64,000 nt of DNA from Bythopirellula polymerisocia (GTDB lineage Bacteria > Planctomycetota > Planctomycetia > Pirellulales > Lacipirellulaceae). The translations under genes and the position numbers were made by a program. Positions 38,198 through 46,685 of this stretch are shown here, one piece after another. Below the pieces are notes generated by a model. It was not told the origin of the DNA. It made no database searches and worked only from the letters and a program-made list of their open reading frames with translations. The stretch covers positions 1,240,001 to 1,304,000 of the forward strand of contig NZ_SJPS01000001.1 in assembly GCF_007860015.1 (NCBI RefSeq). Direction: 5' to 3'. How positions within the stretch are numbered: the stretch's first letter is position 1; each line of letters opens with the position of its first letter.

Positions 38198-39256
38198 ATG
38201 TGCTCCGAACTCTTTCGCATTCCGATTGAAATCTCCGGCGTGCCGCTCTTAGGCATCGGCGTGTTATTAGCGCTGTGGCTCATCGGCGGCATCATCGCCA
38301 TGTTTGTCTATGCTAGCAAATCGGGCCAACACAACTGGAAAGAATTCCTCCCCGGGTGGTTGATCGGCGCGCTGGCGATCGCGCTCCTGCCACGCTTCTT
38401 CCCCGAGGGCTTGCCTCTTCGCGGCTACGGACTGATGGTCCTCTGCGGTTCAATCTCGGGCATCTTGATGGCCATTCATCGTGGCAAGCAGATGGGGATT
38501 TCTGCTGACACATTGCTCTCGCTGGCGTTTGGCATGTTCATCTGTGGCATCCTGGGTGCTCGATTGTTCTATGTGATCGAGTATTGGGATACGCGTTTTC
38601 AATTCGGCGACTGGCCGACCAGACTGCTGGCAATCGTGAAATTCACCGAAGGGGGGCTCGTAGTCTACGGTGCACTGATTGGTGCCACGCTGGCATTCTT
38701 GGTATTCACCTACCGACACAAGTTGCCGACGCTCGCGCTGGCCGACTTGATCGCACCGAGCTTGTTGATCGGACTGGCCTTCGGGCGGATCGGCTGCCTG
38801 CTGAATGGCTGTTGCTACGGTGGTGAGACAGACTTGCCCTGGGGGGTGACATTCCCCCGCGACAGTTTACCGTACATGGAACAGTTCGAGAGTGGCAAGC
38901 TCGTGGGTGAAAATCCGCCGCTTGATGCCTCGACGGGGCTACCAGCAAATCTGCCGCCGCGGAGTCTGCCGGTCCATCCCACTCAGATCTACAGCTCGAT
39001 CGACGCGGCCCTCTTGTGCTGGTTTCTCTGGAGCTACTATCCTTTCCGCCGTCGTGATGGCGAGGTGACGGCCCTGATGCTCACGATCCATCCGATCTCG
39101 CGGTTTCTGCTGGAGGTGATCCGCATCGACGAATCGGCTGTTTTCGGCACCGGGCTGAGTATTTCGCAAAATATCAGCATCATTCTGCTCGCGGCCACGG
39201 CTATCGGCTGGGTTTTTCTCCTGCGACAGACCCCTCGTCGAGCTTCTTTCGTATAA
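38198..39256 (+). CDS. lgt: prolipoprotein diacylglyceryl transferase, variant signature
   Basis: Transfers diacylglycerol to the lipobox cysteine of prelipoproteins in the inner membrane. About 352 residues from ATG 38198 (frame open through the heptad repeat upstream). Seven or so membrane helices, the signature GRIGCLLNGCCYGG and HPTQIYSS near the C-terminal part. Compared with the E. coli form GRLGNFINGELWG the Asn and Glu positions are Cys here, and a GGLVVYGALIG stretch replaces the usual HGGLIG. A 40-residue insertion follows the signature. The fold assignment is solid; the active site is of a divergent type. Confidence 0.85.
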   Translation: MCSELFRIPIEISGVPLLGIGVLLALWLIGGIIAMFVYASKSGQHNWKEFLPGWLIGALAIALLPRFFPEGLPLRGYGLMVLCGSISGILMAIHRGKQMGISADTLLSLAFGMFICGILGARLFYVIEYWDTRFQFGDWPTRLLAIVKFTEGGLVVYGALIGATLAFLVFTYRHKLPTLALADLIAPSLLIGLAFGRIGCLLNGCCYGGETDLPWGVTFPRDSLPYMEQFESGKLVGENPPLDASTGLPANLPPRSLPVHPTQIYSSIDAALLCWFLWSYYPFRRRDGEVTALMLTIHPISRFLLEVIRIDESAVFGTGLSISQNISIILLAATAIGWVFLLRQTPRRASFV

Positions 39257-39260
39257 AGAA

Positions 39261-39370
39261 ATGGGCCGCGGAAAACCGCGGATTGGGCGGATCTGCGCGG
39301 ATCATTTTGAGGACGATCGAAGTTTGTCCGCGTAAATCTGCTAAATCAGCGTTCGTCCGCGTTCTATTTT
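39261..39370. repeat. dispersed intergenic palindromic repeat, copy 1
   Basis: Contains CCGCGGATTGGGCGGATCTG and, further on, AAATCAGCGTTCGTCCGCGT; the two halves are roughly complementary. The same CGCGGATT ... AATCTGC ... CGCGTTCATCCGCG composition occurs at 42003-42106 and 52685-52820. Confidence 0.6.
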
Positions 39371-39454
39371 TCTGCCTGCCAAATAATCCTTCAATTTTTT
39401 CCGCAAGATAATCCCGCCAGCGGTAACTATCTTTCCAGGAGCGAGATTCGCTCG

Positions 39455-39988
39455 ATGAACGAACCCGTTGATTGGCCGCGTGTACTCGTCGAACATCGTC
39501 GCTGGTTGGCGATTGTGCTCCGGGCTCGTGGTATAGAGGCGGGTGCCGTCGAGGAGGTATTGCAAGAGGTTCACGCCGAGGCACTCCGCTCGGCAGATCG
39601 CCTTCGCGACCCGGCAAAGGTTGCCCCTTGGTTGTATCGCATCGCGGTGACGTGTGCGTTGCTATATCGGCGACGCTTGGGTCGCCGCCGTCGGCACGAG
39701 GAGCGTTACGCAGCCGAGCTCAGCGAGCCGTCGAGTTCAGCAGAACCCGACCCGCTCGATTGGCTCCTGGCTGAAGAGCAGCAGAGGATCGTACGCGAAG
39801 CGCTGACCAAGTTGACTTCCCGTGACGCTGAATTGTTGTTGTTGAAATACACCGAAGATTGGAGTTATCGCCAACTGGCCGAACATTTGGGAGTGACCAC
39901 CAGCGCCGTCGAAGCCCGTCTTCACCGTGCTCGTGAAAAATTACGACGCTCCCTGGCCCAGATGGCCCCAGAAATTGTTCCACGGTAG
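39455..39988 (+). CDS. ECF-type RNA polymerase sigma factor
   Basis: 177 residues. Region 2 (about 15-85) with VEEVLQEVHAEALRSADRL and PWLYRIAVTCALLYRRRLGR; region 4 (about 115-168) with LTSRDAELLLLKYTEDWSYRQLAEHLG and AVEARLHRAREKLRR helix-turn-helix. Region 1 and 3 are absent, as in ECF sigmas. The next gene encodes a membrane protein with a short acidic N-terminal domain, probably its anti-sigma factor. Preceded by an intergenic palindromic repeat. Confidence 0.9.
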   Translation: MNEPVDWPRVLVEHRRWLAIVLRARGIEAGAVEEVLQEVHAEALRSADRLRDPAKVAPWLYRIAVTCALLYRRRLGRRRRHEERYAAELSEPSSSAEPDPLDWLLAEEQQRIVREALTKLTSRDAELLLLKYTEDWSYRQLAEHLGVTTSAVEARLHRAREKLRRSLAQMAPEIVPR

Positions 39989-40045
39989 TAAGGTTGCCCA
40001 CCTCTCCGAGTCGGGCAACGAGCAGTCTAGTTTGTTTTGTACGCC

Positions 40046-40741
40046 ATGAATTCATCATCTGACGACAATTCGATTTTCGATCGCCTCGCAGATGGCGAAT
40101 TACCCGCCGACGAGCGGCGCGAATTGCTCTCCTCGCTCGACGAGCGGACGGATGGCTGGCGGCGTTGTGCCTTGGCTTTGCTGGAAGCACAGACCTGGCG
40201 CAAGGAATTCAACTCATTGGTGCGCACGGAGGCCCCTCCCACGGCCGTGCAGGTTGCAGTTGCAATGCCCTCGCAGCTCCCTGCACGGCCAGTGAGGGTT
40301 CTGGTCCTGGCCGCAAGCACGCTCCTCGCCTTTGGGTTGGGCTGGAGCCTTCATACCCAGAGTGATCTCCAAGACATCTCGAGTTACACTGTGAAAACAG
40401 AAGTGCCTGCCGTCGATCAGTTGAATCGAAAGGCGGATTTGCCAGCTGAAAAGATCCACGAATCGCGAGACGCCGTCACTCTCGTGGTGCGCGATGTGGA
40501 AGGCCGCCATCAACGGGTTCAACTTCCACTGATGAAGGCCTCAGCACTCGGTGACCAGTGGACCCAGGGCCCTTCGGCCGTGCCGGCAGACTTGCGTGCC
40601 GGCTTACAGAATCGGGGCCTCGATGTTCGCCGCGAACGACGCTACGCGCCATTGTTCTTTGAGCAGGGTAAAGGTCTGGTCCCCATGGTCATTCCGGTGG
40701 ATGATACCTACGTGGTGCCGGTGAATCGACCAGTGTATTGA
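40046..40741 (+). CDS. membrane protein, probable anti-sigma factor
   Basis: 231 residues. The N-terminal 45 residues (FDRLADGELPADERRELLSS) resemble anti-sigma/zf-HC2-like helical domains without Cys ligands; one membrane helix follows at about 94-112 (VRVLVLAASTLLAFGLGW); the exported part ends with YVVPVNRPVY. It follows the ECF sigma gene by 57 bases on the same strand. Role as anti-sigma is inferred from context and architecture. Confidence 0.65.
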   Translation: MNSSSDDNSIFDRLADGELPADERRELLSSLDERTDGWRRCALALLEAQTWRKEFNSLVRTEAPPTAVQVAVAMPSQLPARPVRVLVLAASTLLAFGLGWSLHTQSDLQDISSYTVKTEVPAVDQLNRKADLPAEKIHESRDAVTLVVRDVEGRHQRVQLPLMKASALGDQWTQGPSAVPADLRAGLQNRGLDVRRERRYAPLFFEQGKGLVPMVIPVDDTYVVPVNRPVY

Positions 40742-40753
40742 GCAGGGAAGTAA

Positions 40754-40805
40754 GTAGGTGAGTAGGTGAGTAGGTTGCGGCTGGATTTAGAAAGAACCTA
40801 CTCAC
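40754..40805. repeat. 8-base tandem repeat with inverted partner
   Basis: GTAGGTGA occurs twice plus a partial third copy at 40754-40775, and CCTACTCAC at 40797-40805 is the complement of GTGAGTAGG, so the run can fold into a hairpin. It lies between the anti-sigma and PDZ genes. Confidence 0.55.
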
Positions 40806-40887
40806 ATGAACTTTGCATTTCGAACGGTATTAAGTTGTCTTGAAAAATGACTATAGTAACTTCACTCTTTTAAAGGAGATTCAAAAA

Positions 40888-41913
40888 ATGAAACGAAAGA
40901 ATTGGATTTGGGAAGCTGGTTTTCTCGTCGTGGCGACGGTAATCGCCGGGCTGGTCTTGCAATCTTTAGCGCATGCTCAAGTAGACCAACTCGAAGGCCC
41001 CATCGTGCAGATTGCCCCGGAAAATGTTGATGCATCCGACCTGCCAGCCGTCCCCAGTGACGAAGCCCCGCAAGAAGTGAGCTATTGGATTGGACTGCGT
41101 GGTCGCAATGTCGATGACCCCGTGCTCCGCACGCAATTGCAGCTTGCTGAGGATATGGGCGTGGTGATCGAAGATGTTGTCCCCGACAGCCCAGCCGAGA
41201 AGGCGGGCCTTCGCAAGCACGACATCGTGCTGCGGGCCAACGGCGAGGTAGTCGACTCGATGCTCGTCCTCCAGGATCAGGTCGCCAAGAACCAGGACAA
41301 AGCACTCGAACTGTTGCTGCTTCGCCTGGGCAAAGAGCTGACCGTCTCGGTTACTCCCGAAGTGCGTCCAGACCATGTCGATCAGCTCTCAAGTGGTGCT
41401 GACATGAACACTCCGCTCGGCAGCCCAGACCAGGCACTGCAGCGACTGTTAGAGCAATTCAACGCGGGTGGCGGCCTACCTGGCGGCATCGGCGGCCTCC
41501 GCAGAATCGGCCCTGGACTCGCCTTCAACAACAATCGGCTCGATCTCAACGCAATGCCCAATGGGATGTCCGTCTCGATCATGCGCGAGAACGAGGGACC
41601 AGCTCAGATCACCGTCAAGAAGGGTGACCAGACCTGGAATTTCTCCAGCGACGACGCGAACTCCCTCGCCGAGCTTCCTAACGAGGTCCGCCAATACGTC
41701 GAAGGAATGCTCCAAGGCCAAGGCGGCGGGTTTGATATTCAGAAAGAGCTGGGCAATCTTGATTGGAAAGCCGAATTGCAACACATGCTCCCCGGCAACC
41801 TGGGTGGCCAACTCGGCATCCAAGAGCACGAGGACGAAGTGCTCCAGCGGATGCAGAAGATGGAAGAGCAACTAAAAAAGTTGCAACAGCAACTCGACGA
41901 AGAGTCTAACTGA
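40888..41913 (+). CDS. exported PDZ-domain protein
   Basis: 341 residues from ATG 40888, set by a strong AAAGGAGA Shine-Dalgarno 8 bases upstream. A signal or anchor helix occupies about 7-31 (AGFLVVATVIAGLVLQSLAHA). A PDZ domain is at about 75-150 (VVIEDVVPDSPAEKAGLRKHD, the DIVLRANGEVV strand). No serine-protease domain is present, so this is not DegP. The C-terminus is a coiled coil (about 315-341, MQKMEEQLKKLQQQLDEE). It follows the ECF sigma/anti-sigma pair and may be part of that stress response. Confidence 0.8.
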   Translation: MKRKNWIWEAGFLVVATVIAGLVLQSLAHAQVDQLEGPIVQIAPENVDASDLPAVPSDEAPQEVSYWIGLRGRNVDDPVLRTQLQLAEDMGVVIEDVVPDSPAEKAGLRKHDIVLRANGEVVDSMLVLQDQVAKNQDKALELLLLRLGKELTVSVTPEVRPDHVDQLSSGADMNTPLGSPDQALQRLLEQFNAGGGLPGGIGGLRRIGPGLAFNNNRLDLNAMPNGMSVSIMRENEGPAQITVKKGDQTWNFSSDDANSLAELPNEVRQYVEGMLQGQGGGFDIQKELGNLDWKAELQHMLPGNLGGQLGIQEHEDEVLQRMQKMEEQLKKLQQQLDEESN

Positions 41914-41944
41914 TTAGCACTACAGATAAGAGGTCTCCCTCCGA

Positions 41945-41993
41945 TAGCCGGTTGAGTCGCAGGCACGTAGCTGCGACTCGACCGGCTTATTTT
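41945..41993 (+). terminator. intrinsic terminator after PDZ gene
   Basis: AGCCGGTTGAGTCGCAG, 8-base loop, CTGCGACTCGACCGGCT, followed by TATTTTTG: a 17-base stem with one mismatch and a T-run. A textbook intrinsic terminator. Confidence 0.88.
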
Positions 41994-42002
41994 TGCACCT
42001 CA

Positions 42003-42106
42003 AAGAATTTAGAACGCAGATTAGGCAGATTTCCATGCAAAGAAAAGGATATACTTTTCCGAGCCGCAATCATCTGCAAAACCAGCGTTCATCCGTGGCT
42101 CATTTC
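42003..42106. repeat. dispersed intergenic palindromic repeat, copy 2
   Basis: Carries AGAACGCAGATTAGGCAGAT and, near the end, ATCTGCAAAACCAGCGTTCA, the two arms of the same repeat family as at 39261 and 52685. It abuts the orphan rlmN tail at 42107. Confidence 0.6.
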
Positions 42107-42236
42107 TTACGACAACTCCACCAACTGCGACCGCCGCTATTGCCCACACGCCGCATCGATCTTGTCCTCCTTGCGATTGCGAAACCGCACCCGCACCCCT
42201 GCATCCTCTAGGATGCGGCGAAACTGTTGTTGTCTT
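42107..42236 (-). pseudogene. orphan rlmN 3'-end copy A (in-frame stop)
   Basis: Read leftward it encodes RQQQFRRILEDAGVRVRF, then RNRKEDKIDAACGQ, a TAG, RRSQLVELS and TAA: the last ~42 codons of RlmN, including the catalytic-site CGQ cysteine, with one nonsense codon. Against the intact rlmN end at 51615 I count about 14 differences in 119 bases, most of them synonymous in the RlmN frame. No rlmN body is attached. See the finding on this repeat. Confidence 0.85.
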
Positions 42237-42413
42237 TCGACCCGTCCAGGAACCAAACCTCCACAATTCTTGAAACCCGCGATATTTCGCATTCCGTACA
42301 ATCAAAAAGCCATGTTGATTGTTTCTACTTGACTGAGTACCGTGGCACTGACCGGGTCACTGCTACCCGCCGTTTTCTTCGACCCCGCACGGCCCGCAAT
42401 CGGAGACCTGTTC

Positions 42414-43667
42414 ATGGCGCCGTCTAAGCCTCGGTCCAAAGAATGGCTCAGCCGCTTTAATGCCATTCCGCTGTATGTCCGCATTCTATTGGCAATGGTT
42501 CTAGGGCTCGTCACAGGTCTCTTGCTCGGCGAACATTCGCTCTTCTTCGAGATGCCCAGCAAGGTGATCCTCCAATTGTTGGGCGCCTTGGCACCACCCC
42601 TGATCCTTATCGCCGTCGTCCATGTGCTCATGACAACCGAGATTTCCGGCAGAACAGCCGGACGGTTGGCAGGGTTGCTATTGCTCAACACATCCGTTGC
42701 GATAGCCATCGGTCTCTCGGTCGCGAATTTGATGCAACCAGGAACCTGGTCGGAATTCAAGAAACCCGAACCCGCAGCGTCGCGCGAAGCGACAACCGCC
42801 TCTCCTGTCGACCTGCTCATCCAAAACGTGCCAAAAAGCATCTTGGGGCCCCTTGGCGACAAACAGAATATCATCGGCGTGATTCTCATTGCTGTGGCGT
42901 TTGGAGTCGCATTGCGTAGTGTCAAGTCGAAACCAATCAACGATGTGCAAAACTTCGTCGAGATTGCCTACGAAGTCATTCTCACTGTGCTACATTGGAT
43001 CATTCAACTTGTGCCCATTGGGGTGTTCGCCATCGTCGCTAAGGTTGTCGGCACGGAAGGTTTCGCCCCATTTAAAGCCATGGGGGCGTTTGTCCTGGCG
43101 GTCTTGCTTGCGTTGGCCTTGCAAACGGGTTGGTACCTGCTGCGAATCCATTTCTTCTCGTGGGTGAGTCCCATGCAAGCATTACGCGGCACACGAGACG
43201 CGCTCGCGATGGCTTTCTCGACGGATAGTTCTACCGCCACGATGCCGGTCACTTACGCCTGCCTCACCGAAAATGTCGGCATCCGGGAAGAATCTGCCAG
43301 TATGGGTGCGCTGGTCGGGGCAAACTTCAACAACGATGGCACCGCGCTCTACGAAGCGATGGCAGCCCTATTCGTGGCCCAACTGCTCGGAATGCAACTC
43401 ACCTTCTCTCAGCAATTGATTGTGGTGGTGACTTCCATCCTCGCTTCAGTCGGCGCCGCCGGTATCCCCGAAGCAGGCTTGGTGACGATGACCCTCGTCT
43501 TCACCGCCGTCGGCCTCCCCGTGGAATACATCGCCCTGCTGCTAACGGTCGACTGGTTCCTGGACCGCTGCCGTACCACCATCAACGTCCTGGGCGACGT
43601 CAATGTCAGTTGTCTGTTGGATGGAAAATTAAGGCCTGCGGTGATAGGTGTAGGCCGGAACGAGTAA
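42414..43667 (+). CDS. dicarboxylate/glutamate:cation symporter (DAACS family)
   Basis: About 417 residues from ATG 42414 (an in-frame GTG lies at 42342). Sodium- or proton-coupled uptake of dicarboxylates or acidic amino acids across the inner membrane. Eight membrane helices plus two re-entrant hairpins can be inferred; signatures are the serine-rich hairpin AFSTDSSTATMPVT, the NNDGTALYEA motif (NMDGT in GltPh) and GIPEAGLV (hairpin 2). Substrate among this family is not predictable. It is convergent with the next leftward gene. Confidence 0.9.
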   Translation: MAPSKPRSKEWLSRFNAIPLYVRILLAMVLGLVTGLLLGEHSLFFEMPSKVILQLLGALAPPLILIAVVHVLMTTEISGRTAGRLAGLLLLNTSVAIAIGLSVANLMQPGTWSEFKKPEPAASREATTASPVDLLIQNVPKSILGPLGDKQNIIGVILIAVAFGVALRSVKSKPINDVQNFVEIAYEVILTVLHWIIQLVPIGVFAIVAKVVGTEGFAPFKAMGAFVLAVLLALALQTGWYLLRIHFFSWVSPMQALRGTRDALAMAFSTDSSTATMPVTYACLTENVGIREESASMGALVGANFNNDGTALYEAMAALFVAQLLGMQLTFSQQLIVVVTSILASVGAAGIPEAGLVTMTLVFTAVGLPVEYIALLLTVDWFLDRCRTTINVLGDVNVSCLLDGKLRPAVIGVGRNE

Positions 43668-43681
43668 TGCGAGTTCCGGCA
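43653..43681. terminator. bidirectional hairpin between convergent genes
   Basis: GCCGGAAC at 43654-43661 pairs with GTTCCGGC at 43673-43680, and the flanking GTAG/CCTAC can extend the stem. Located just past the symporter's stop and just before the leftward gene's stop, a good site for a shared terminator. Confidence 0.55.
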
Positions 43682-43683
43682 AC

Positions 43684-44826
43684 CTACCAGCTCCGCTTTT
43701 CCGAGCAGAACCACCTGGCAACGAACGCTCCACAAATTGCAAACAGAAAAGCAATACCCAACGGTATGCAAAGCCACCACCCATCACGCCACGATAATGG
43801 ACCGAAGCCGAAGCTTTTGTGCAAAAGGCCCTCACACACTGCATAAGTGAGAGCGGCTACATAAGCACCGTATAAAGCCAGAATTACACCTAGTGCCCAC
43901 GCTCCCGAGTGGCGATTGCGAAAGCTCGCTATAAAAGCCCCTATGGTCACGATCAGCACGAATGCCCCACCAACCCAACTGTACATCTTAACGATCGTTA
44001 AAGAGAGGCTGGCGTATAACACGAGTCCTAGCAGATCTCTGAGCGAAAACTTCAAACCTGGGCTGTGCACTCTCGGAGTAGGCTGCCGACGATAGAATCG
44101 TCTTTTGTTCCACACCCACACTCCGAGCGGAACCATCACTACGGGAAACCCAAAAAAGAATGGCCACGGCGAAGAATAGTTGTCAAGCCTACCGGTCGCC
44201 AAGTCAAAGGCTAGCTTGTCGCGTTGATTTGTATGCACAATGAATTCAGTTGAACCGTCATCAATAAAGGAGTCCTGATCGACTGGTAGCTCCAATCCAA
44301 AGCTCAGCCTCATTAATAGCCTCATGAACATGCAAGGCACGAATTCAATTTCAGATTTATAGGAAAATACTTTGCTTCCGGATTTGTAAAAACTCAATTG
44401 GCGAGTTCCAGAGCATGAGCTGTCCCAAGGCGAGTACATAACTACCATATGAATTCCATCGTTAGCAACATATACATTTTGACAAGTTGAGAAATAGGGA
44501 ACCGTCCAGATCGGATCTGTTGAACCGTCATTTGTGTATAGCCCACTGTCAGAATACTCAGCTTCGATGACCTGTTCTTTCTTGAAGTCTTCTATCCATT
44601 CTTGCTTCTCTTCTTCACTTAGGTAGTCGTAGACATCGTCGATGTGCTTGGTTAAGTCACTCAACTGCCATCTTTCTGCCTTGGGTGTCAATAGAACCAA
44701 AACGTACTGCCCATTCTTGGACTCAATCTTACGAGATTGGTAGTCGGGTAGGCCGGCGTCAGCATCTATAGCCGAGAAGGCAAGAGTTGCCAACAAAATA
44801 GGATGACGCAGTGACAAGTTACGCAT
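43684..44826 (-). CDS. hypothetical membrane protein with SLRDLL-type segment
   Basis: 380 residues from ATG 44826, which gives a signal peptide (RHPILLATLAFSAIDADAG); the frame extends upstream through the orphan rlmN tail in a different register, which is not plausible coding. An exported domain of about 210 residues follows, then at least four membrane helices, with FSLRDLLGLVLYASLSLTIV resembling the segment in 7284-7859. No family recognised. Confidence 0.55.
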   Translation of the reverse strand: MRNLSLRHPILLATLAFSAIDADAGLPDYQSRKIESKNGQYVLVLLTPKAERWQLSDLTKHIDDVYDYLSEEEKQEWIEDFKKEQVIEAEYSDSGLYTNDGSTDPIWTVPYFSTCQNVYVANDGIHMVVMYSPWDSSCSGTRQLSFYKSGSKVFSYKSEIEFVPCMFMRLLMRLSFGLELPVDQDSFIDDGSTEFIVHTNQRDKLAFDLATGRLDNYSSPWPFFFGFPVVMVPLGVWVWNKRRFYRRQPTPRVHSPGLKFSLRDLLGLVLYASLSLTIVKMYSWVGGAFVLIVTIGAFIASFRNRHSGAWALGVILALYGAYVAALTYAVCEGLLHKSFGFGPLSWRDGWWLCIPLGIAFLFAICGAFVARWFCSEKRSW

Positions 44827-44866
44827 TGCAATTACTGCTAAATTCTCACGATTCTGTACACAAGTC

Positions 44867-45009
44867 CTACCGCAACTCCACCAACTGCGACCGCCGCAGC
44901 TGCCCACACGCGGCGTCGATCTTGTCCCGTTTGCGATGGCGGAAACGCACCCGAACTCCCGCCGCTTCCAGGATCTGGCGAAACTGTTGTCGCCGTTTGG
45001 CAGTAGGAA
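44867..45009 (-). pseudogene. orphan rlmN 3'-end copy B
   Basis: Read leftward it encodes PTAKRRQQFRQILEAAG, then VRVRFRHRKRDKIDAACGQL and RRSQLVELR before a TAG, without internal stops. This is the last ~45 codons of RlmN, including the catalytic cysteine, detached from any body. About 19 of 119 bases differ from the intact rlmN end. Its upstream edge meets the stop codon of the VIT-family gene at 45011, its downstream edge lies 40 bases from the start of the hypothetical gene. Confidence 0.85.
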
Positions 45010-45010
45010 T

Positions 45011-45700
45011 CTATACAGCGACGCCAAACAGCATACCAATACCTGCAGTTGCCGCCATCGCAAGCGCGCCCCAGAAAGTTACGCGAGTCACCGCCTTCAC
45101 GATTGGAGCACCGCCGACGTAGGCGGATACGCCCCCGAGCAATGCCAAGAACACAAGAGATAAAACTGAGACTACGATTTCGAGCCTATTGACCGGTGTG
45201 AGGAAGGCAGCCAACAGTGGCAATGCAGCTCCGATCGCAAATGTGCCTGCAGATGCAAACGCCGCCTGAACAGGACGTGCGGACATGGTTTCTGATATCC
45301 CTAGTTCATCACGAGCATGTGCGGCGAGGGCATCATGTTGTGTCAGTTGGTCAGCAACCTGCTGTGCAAGCGATTCTTCTAATCCACGTGCGACGTAGAT
45401 TCCAGTGAGTTCTGCGAGCTCCGATTCACCATCGGTTGCAAGTTCTTTGCGTTCACGGCAGAGGTCGGCCTTTTCAGTATCGGCTTGGGAACTAACGGAG
45501 ACATACTCACCCGCCGCCATTGACATTGCACCGGCAACCAATCCGGCGACACCCGCGACCATGATATTGCCATGGGTGGCGTCGGCTGCAGCAACGCCAA
45601 CAACCAAGCTCGCAGTTGATACGATGCCGTCGTTCGCACCCAAAACGGCGGCACGAAGCCAGCCAATTCTTTCCGTACGATGTTGTTCCTTATGTCGCAT
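45011..45700 (-). CDS. VIT-family membrane transporter
   Basis: 229 residues, the typical bacterial VIT/CCC1-like length. Motifs LGANDGIVSTASLVVGVAAA (helix 1) and GAMSMAAGEYVSVSSQAD (helix 2) are diagnostic. A charged loop (about 85-130, YVARGLEESLAQQVADQL) follows, then three C-terminal helices ending GIGMLFGVAV. Predicted Fe/Mn transporter. Its last codon directly abuts orphan rlmN tail B, so it marks one edge of the inserted block. Confidence 0.88.
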   Translation of the reverse strand: MRHKEQHRTERIGWLRAAVLGANDGIVSTASLVVGVAAADATHGNIMVAGVAGLVAGAMSMAAGEYVSVSSQADTEKADLCRERKELATDGESELAELTGIYVARGLEESLAQQVADQLTQHDALAAHARDELGISETMSARPVQAAFASAGTFAIGAALPLLAAFLTPVNRLEIVVSVLSLVFLALLGGVSAYVGGAPIVKAVTRVTFWGALAMAATAGIGMLFGVAV

Positions 45701-45938
45701 ATCTTTCCATTTTCGGGTCTAAGCTACACGTTTGGCGTGCAAACATAAGTAGGAAATAGTATCTCGGACTTCACTCAAACTTGGAGTATCTTCAATAGAC
45801 TCGGGTCGAGGAGATTCCAAAAACGTGGCTCGTTCCCATGGAATAAAGATGACGCCAAACTAGCTAAGCGAGTTTCACGTAGTCTTAAAAACTTCTGGAA
45901 CTAGTGATCATCATGGTAACCACTTCCATGGCTTAGGA

Positions 45939-46619
45939 TTAGTCACCTTCGCCGAGCTGAATATTTGTGCCAATCAAGGGGAGCTCAACTCGCTGAGTTT
46001 GTCGGTCATACCCACGAAATACCATTGTAGCCCAGCCAATTACAAACAAAAGGAACATGAATCCAATGACTGGCTTGGGAGATGGGATTGTATCTTTTTC
46101 CTCGCCTTCCTTCGTACCGCTAAACATGCTGAAAATGATGTTCTCTTTATGCCTGACGACGTGCAATATTACGCCGCAAACATGAACCGCGACCACAGTG
46201 AGCATAACATAGGCAAGTACTCCATGGGCTTCTTCAAAGAATTCTCCCTGCCCCATCAGCAGGCCCGATGCCACGATACTCAGGGCTAAAACGATCATGG
46301 CTATAGCAGCGTAGCTCGCTGCGGGGTTGTGGCCGAGATAGCGACGTCCTTTCAATGTGATAATGCTTATCAGATAATCGGACACTTCTTTCGGTCGATA
46401 GACGAACGATTGAAAGCGGGCATGTTTTGTGCCGATGAAGCCCCACAGAATGCGAAGAATTACCATTGGGGCAAGGATGAGGCCGACAAGCATGTGCAGG
46501 TCAAATAGTTGACTATGCTCCGGGGCAAATTCCGCGAGTCCAATGGCGGAGAAAAAGCATGCCACAAATGCCCAATGGAAAATGCGGACAGGGTAATCCC
46601 AAGCAGTAATTCGTGCCAT
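45939..46619 (-). CDS. cytochrome b561-type membrane protein
   Basis: 226 residues with four core helices and an extra C-terminal helix. Starts AWDYPVRIFHWAFVACF, the first heme-ligand helix (HW); other His candidates are LFDLHMLVG, EEAHGVLAYVMLTVVAVHVC and VRHKENI, as in Ni/Fe-hydrogenase b-type or YceI-associated cytochromes b. Likely carries electrons between quinone and an unidentified partner. No partner dehydrogenase or c-type cytochrome lies nearby. Confidence 0.83.
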   Translation of the reverse strand: MARITAWDYPVRIFHWAFVACFFSAIGLAEFAPEHSQLFDLHMLVGLILAPMVILRILWGFIGTKHARFQSFVYRPKEVSDYLISIITLKGRRYLGHNPAASYAAIAMIVLALSIVASGLLMGQGEFFEEAHGVLAYVMLTVVAVHVCGVILHVVRHKENIIFSMFSGTKEGEEKDTIPSPKPVIGFMFLLFVIGWATMVFRGYDRQTQRVELPLIGTNIQLGEGD

Positions 46620-46685
46620 TTCAAGTACCTTCTTGCGATAAACTTATAATTTGTTTCCCCGACGACTCCGCTCTCGCGTTTTCTG

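Noticed and set aside
40754..40805. GTAGGTGA tandem repeat as a promoter or attachment site
   Set aside because: Only 2.5 copies and no recombinase or consensus promoter nearby; kept only as a repeat.
44827..45063. N-terminal extension of the hypothetical membrane protein
   Set aside because: It reads through the orphan rlmN tail in a different register; ATG 44826 followed by a signal peptide is more plausible.
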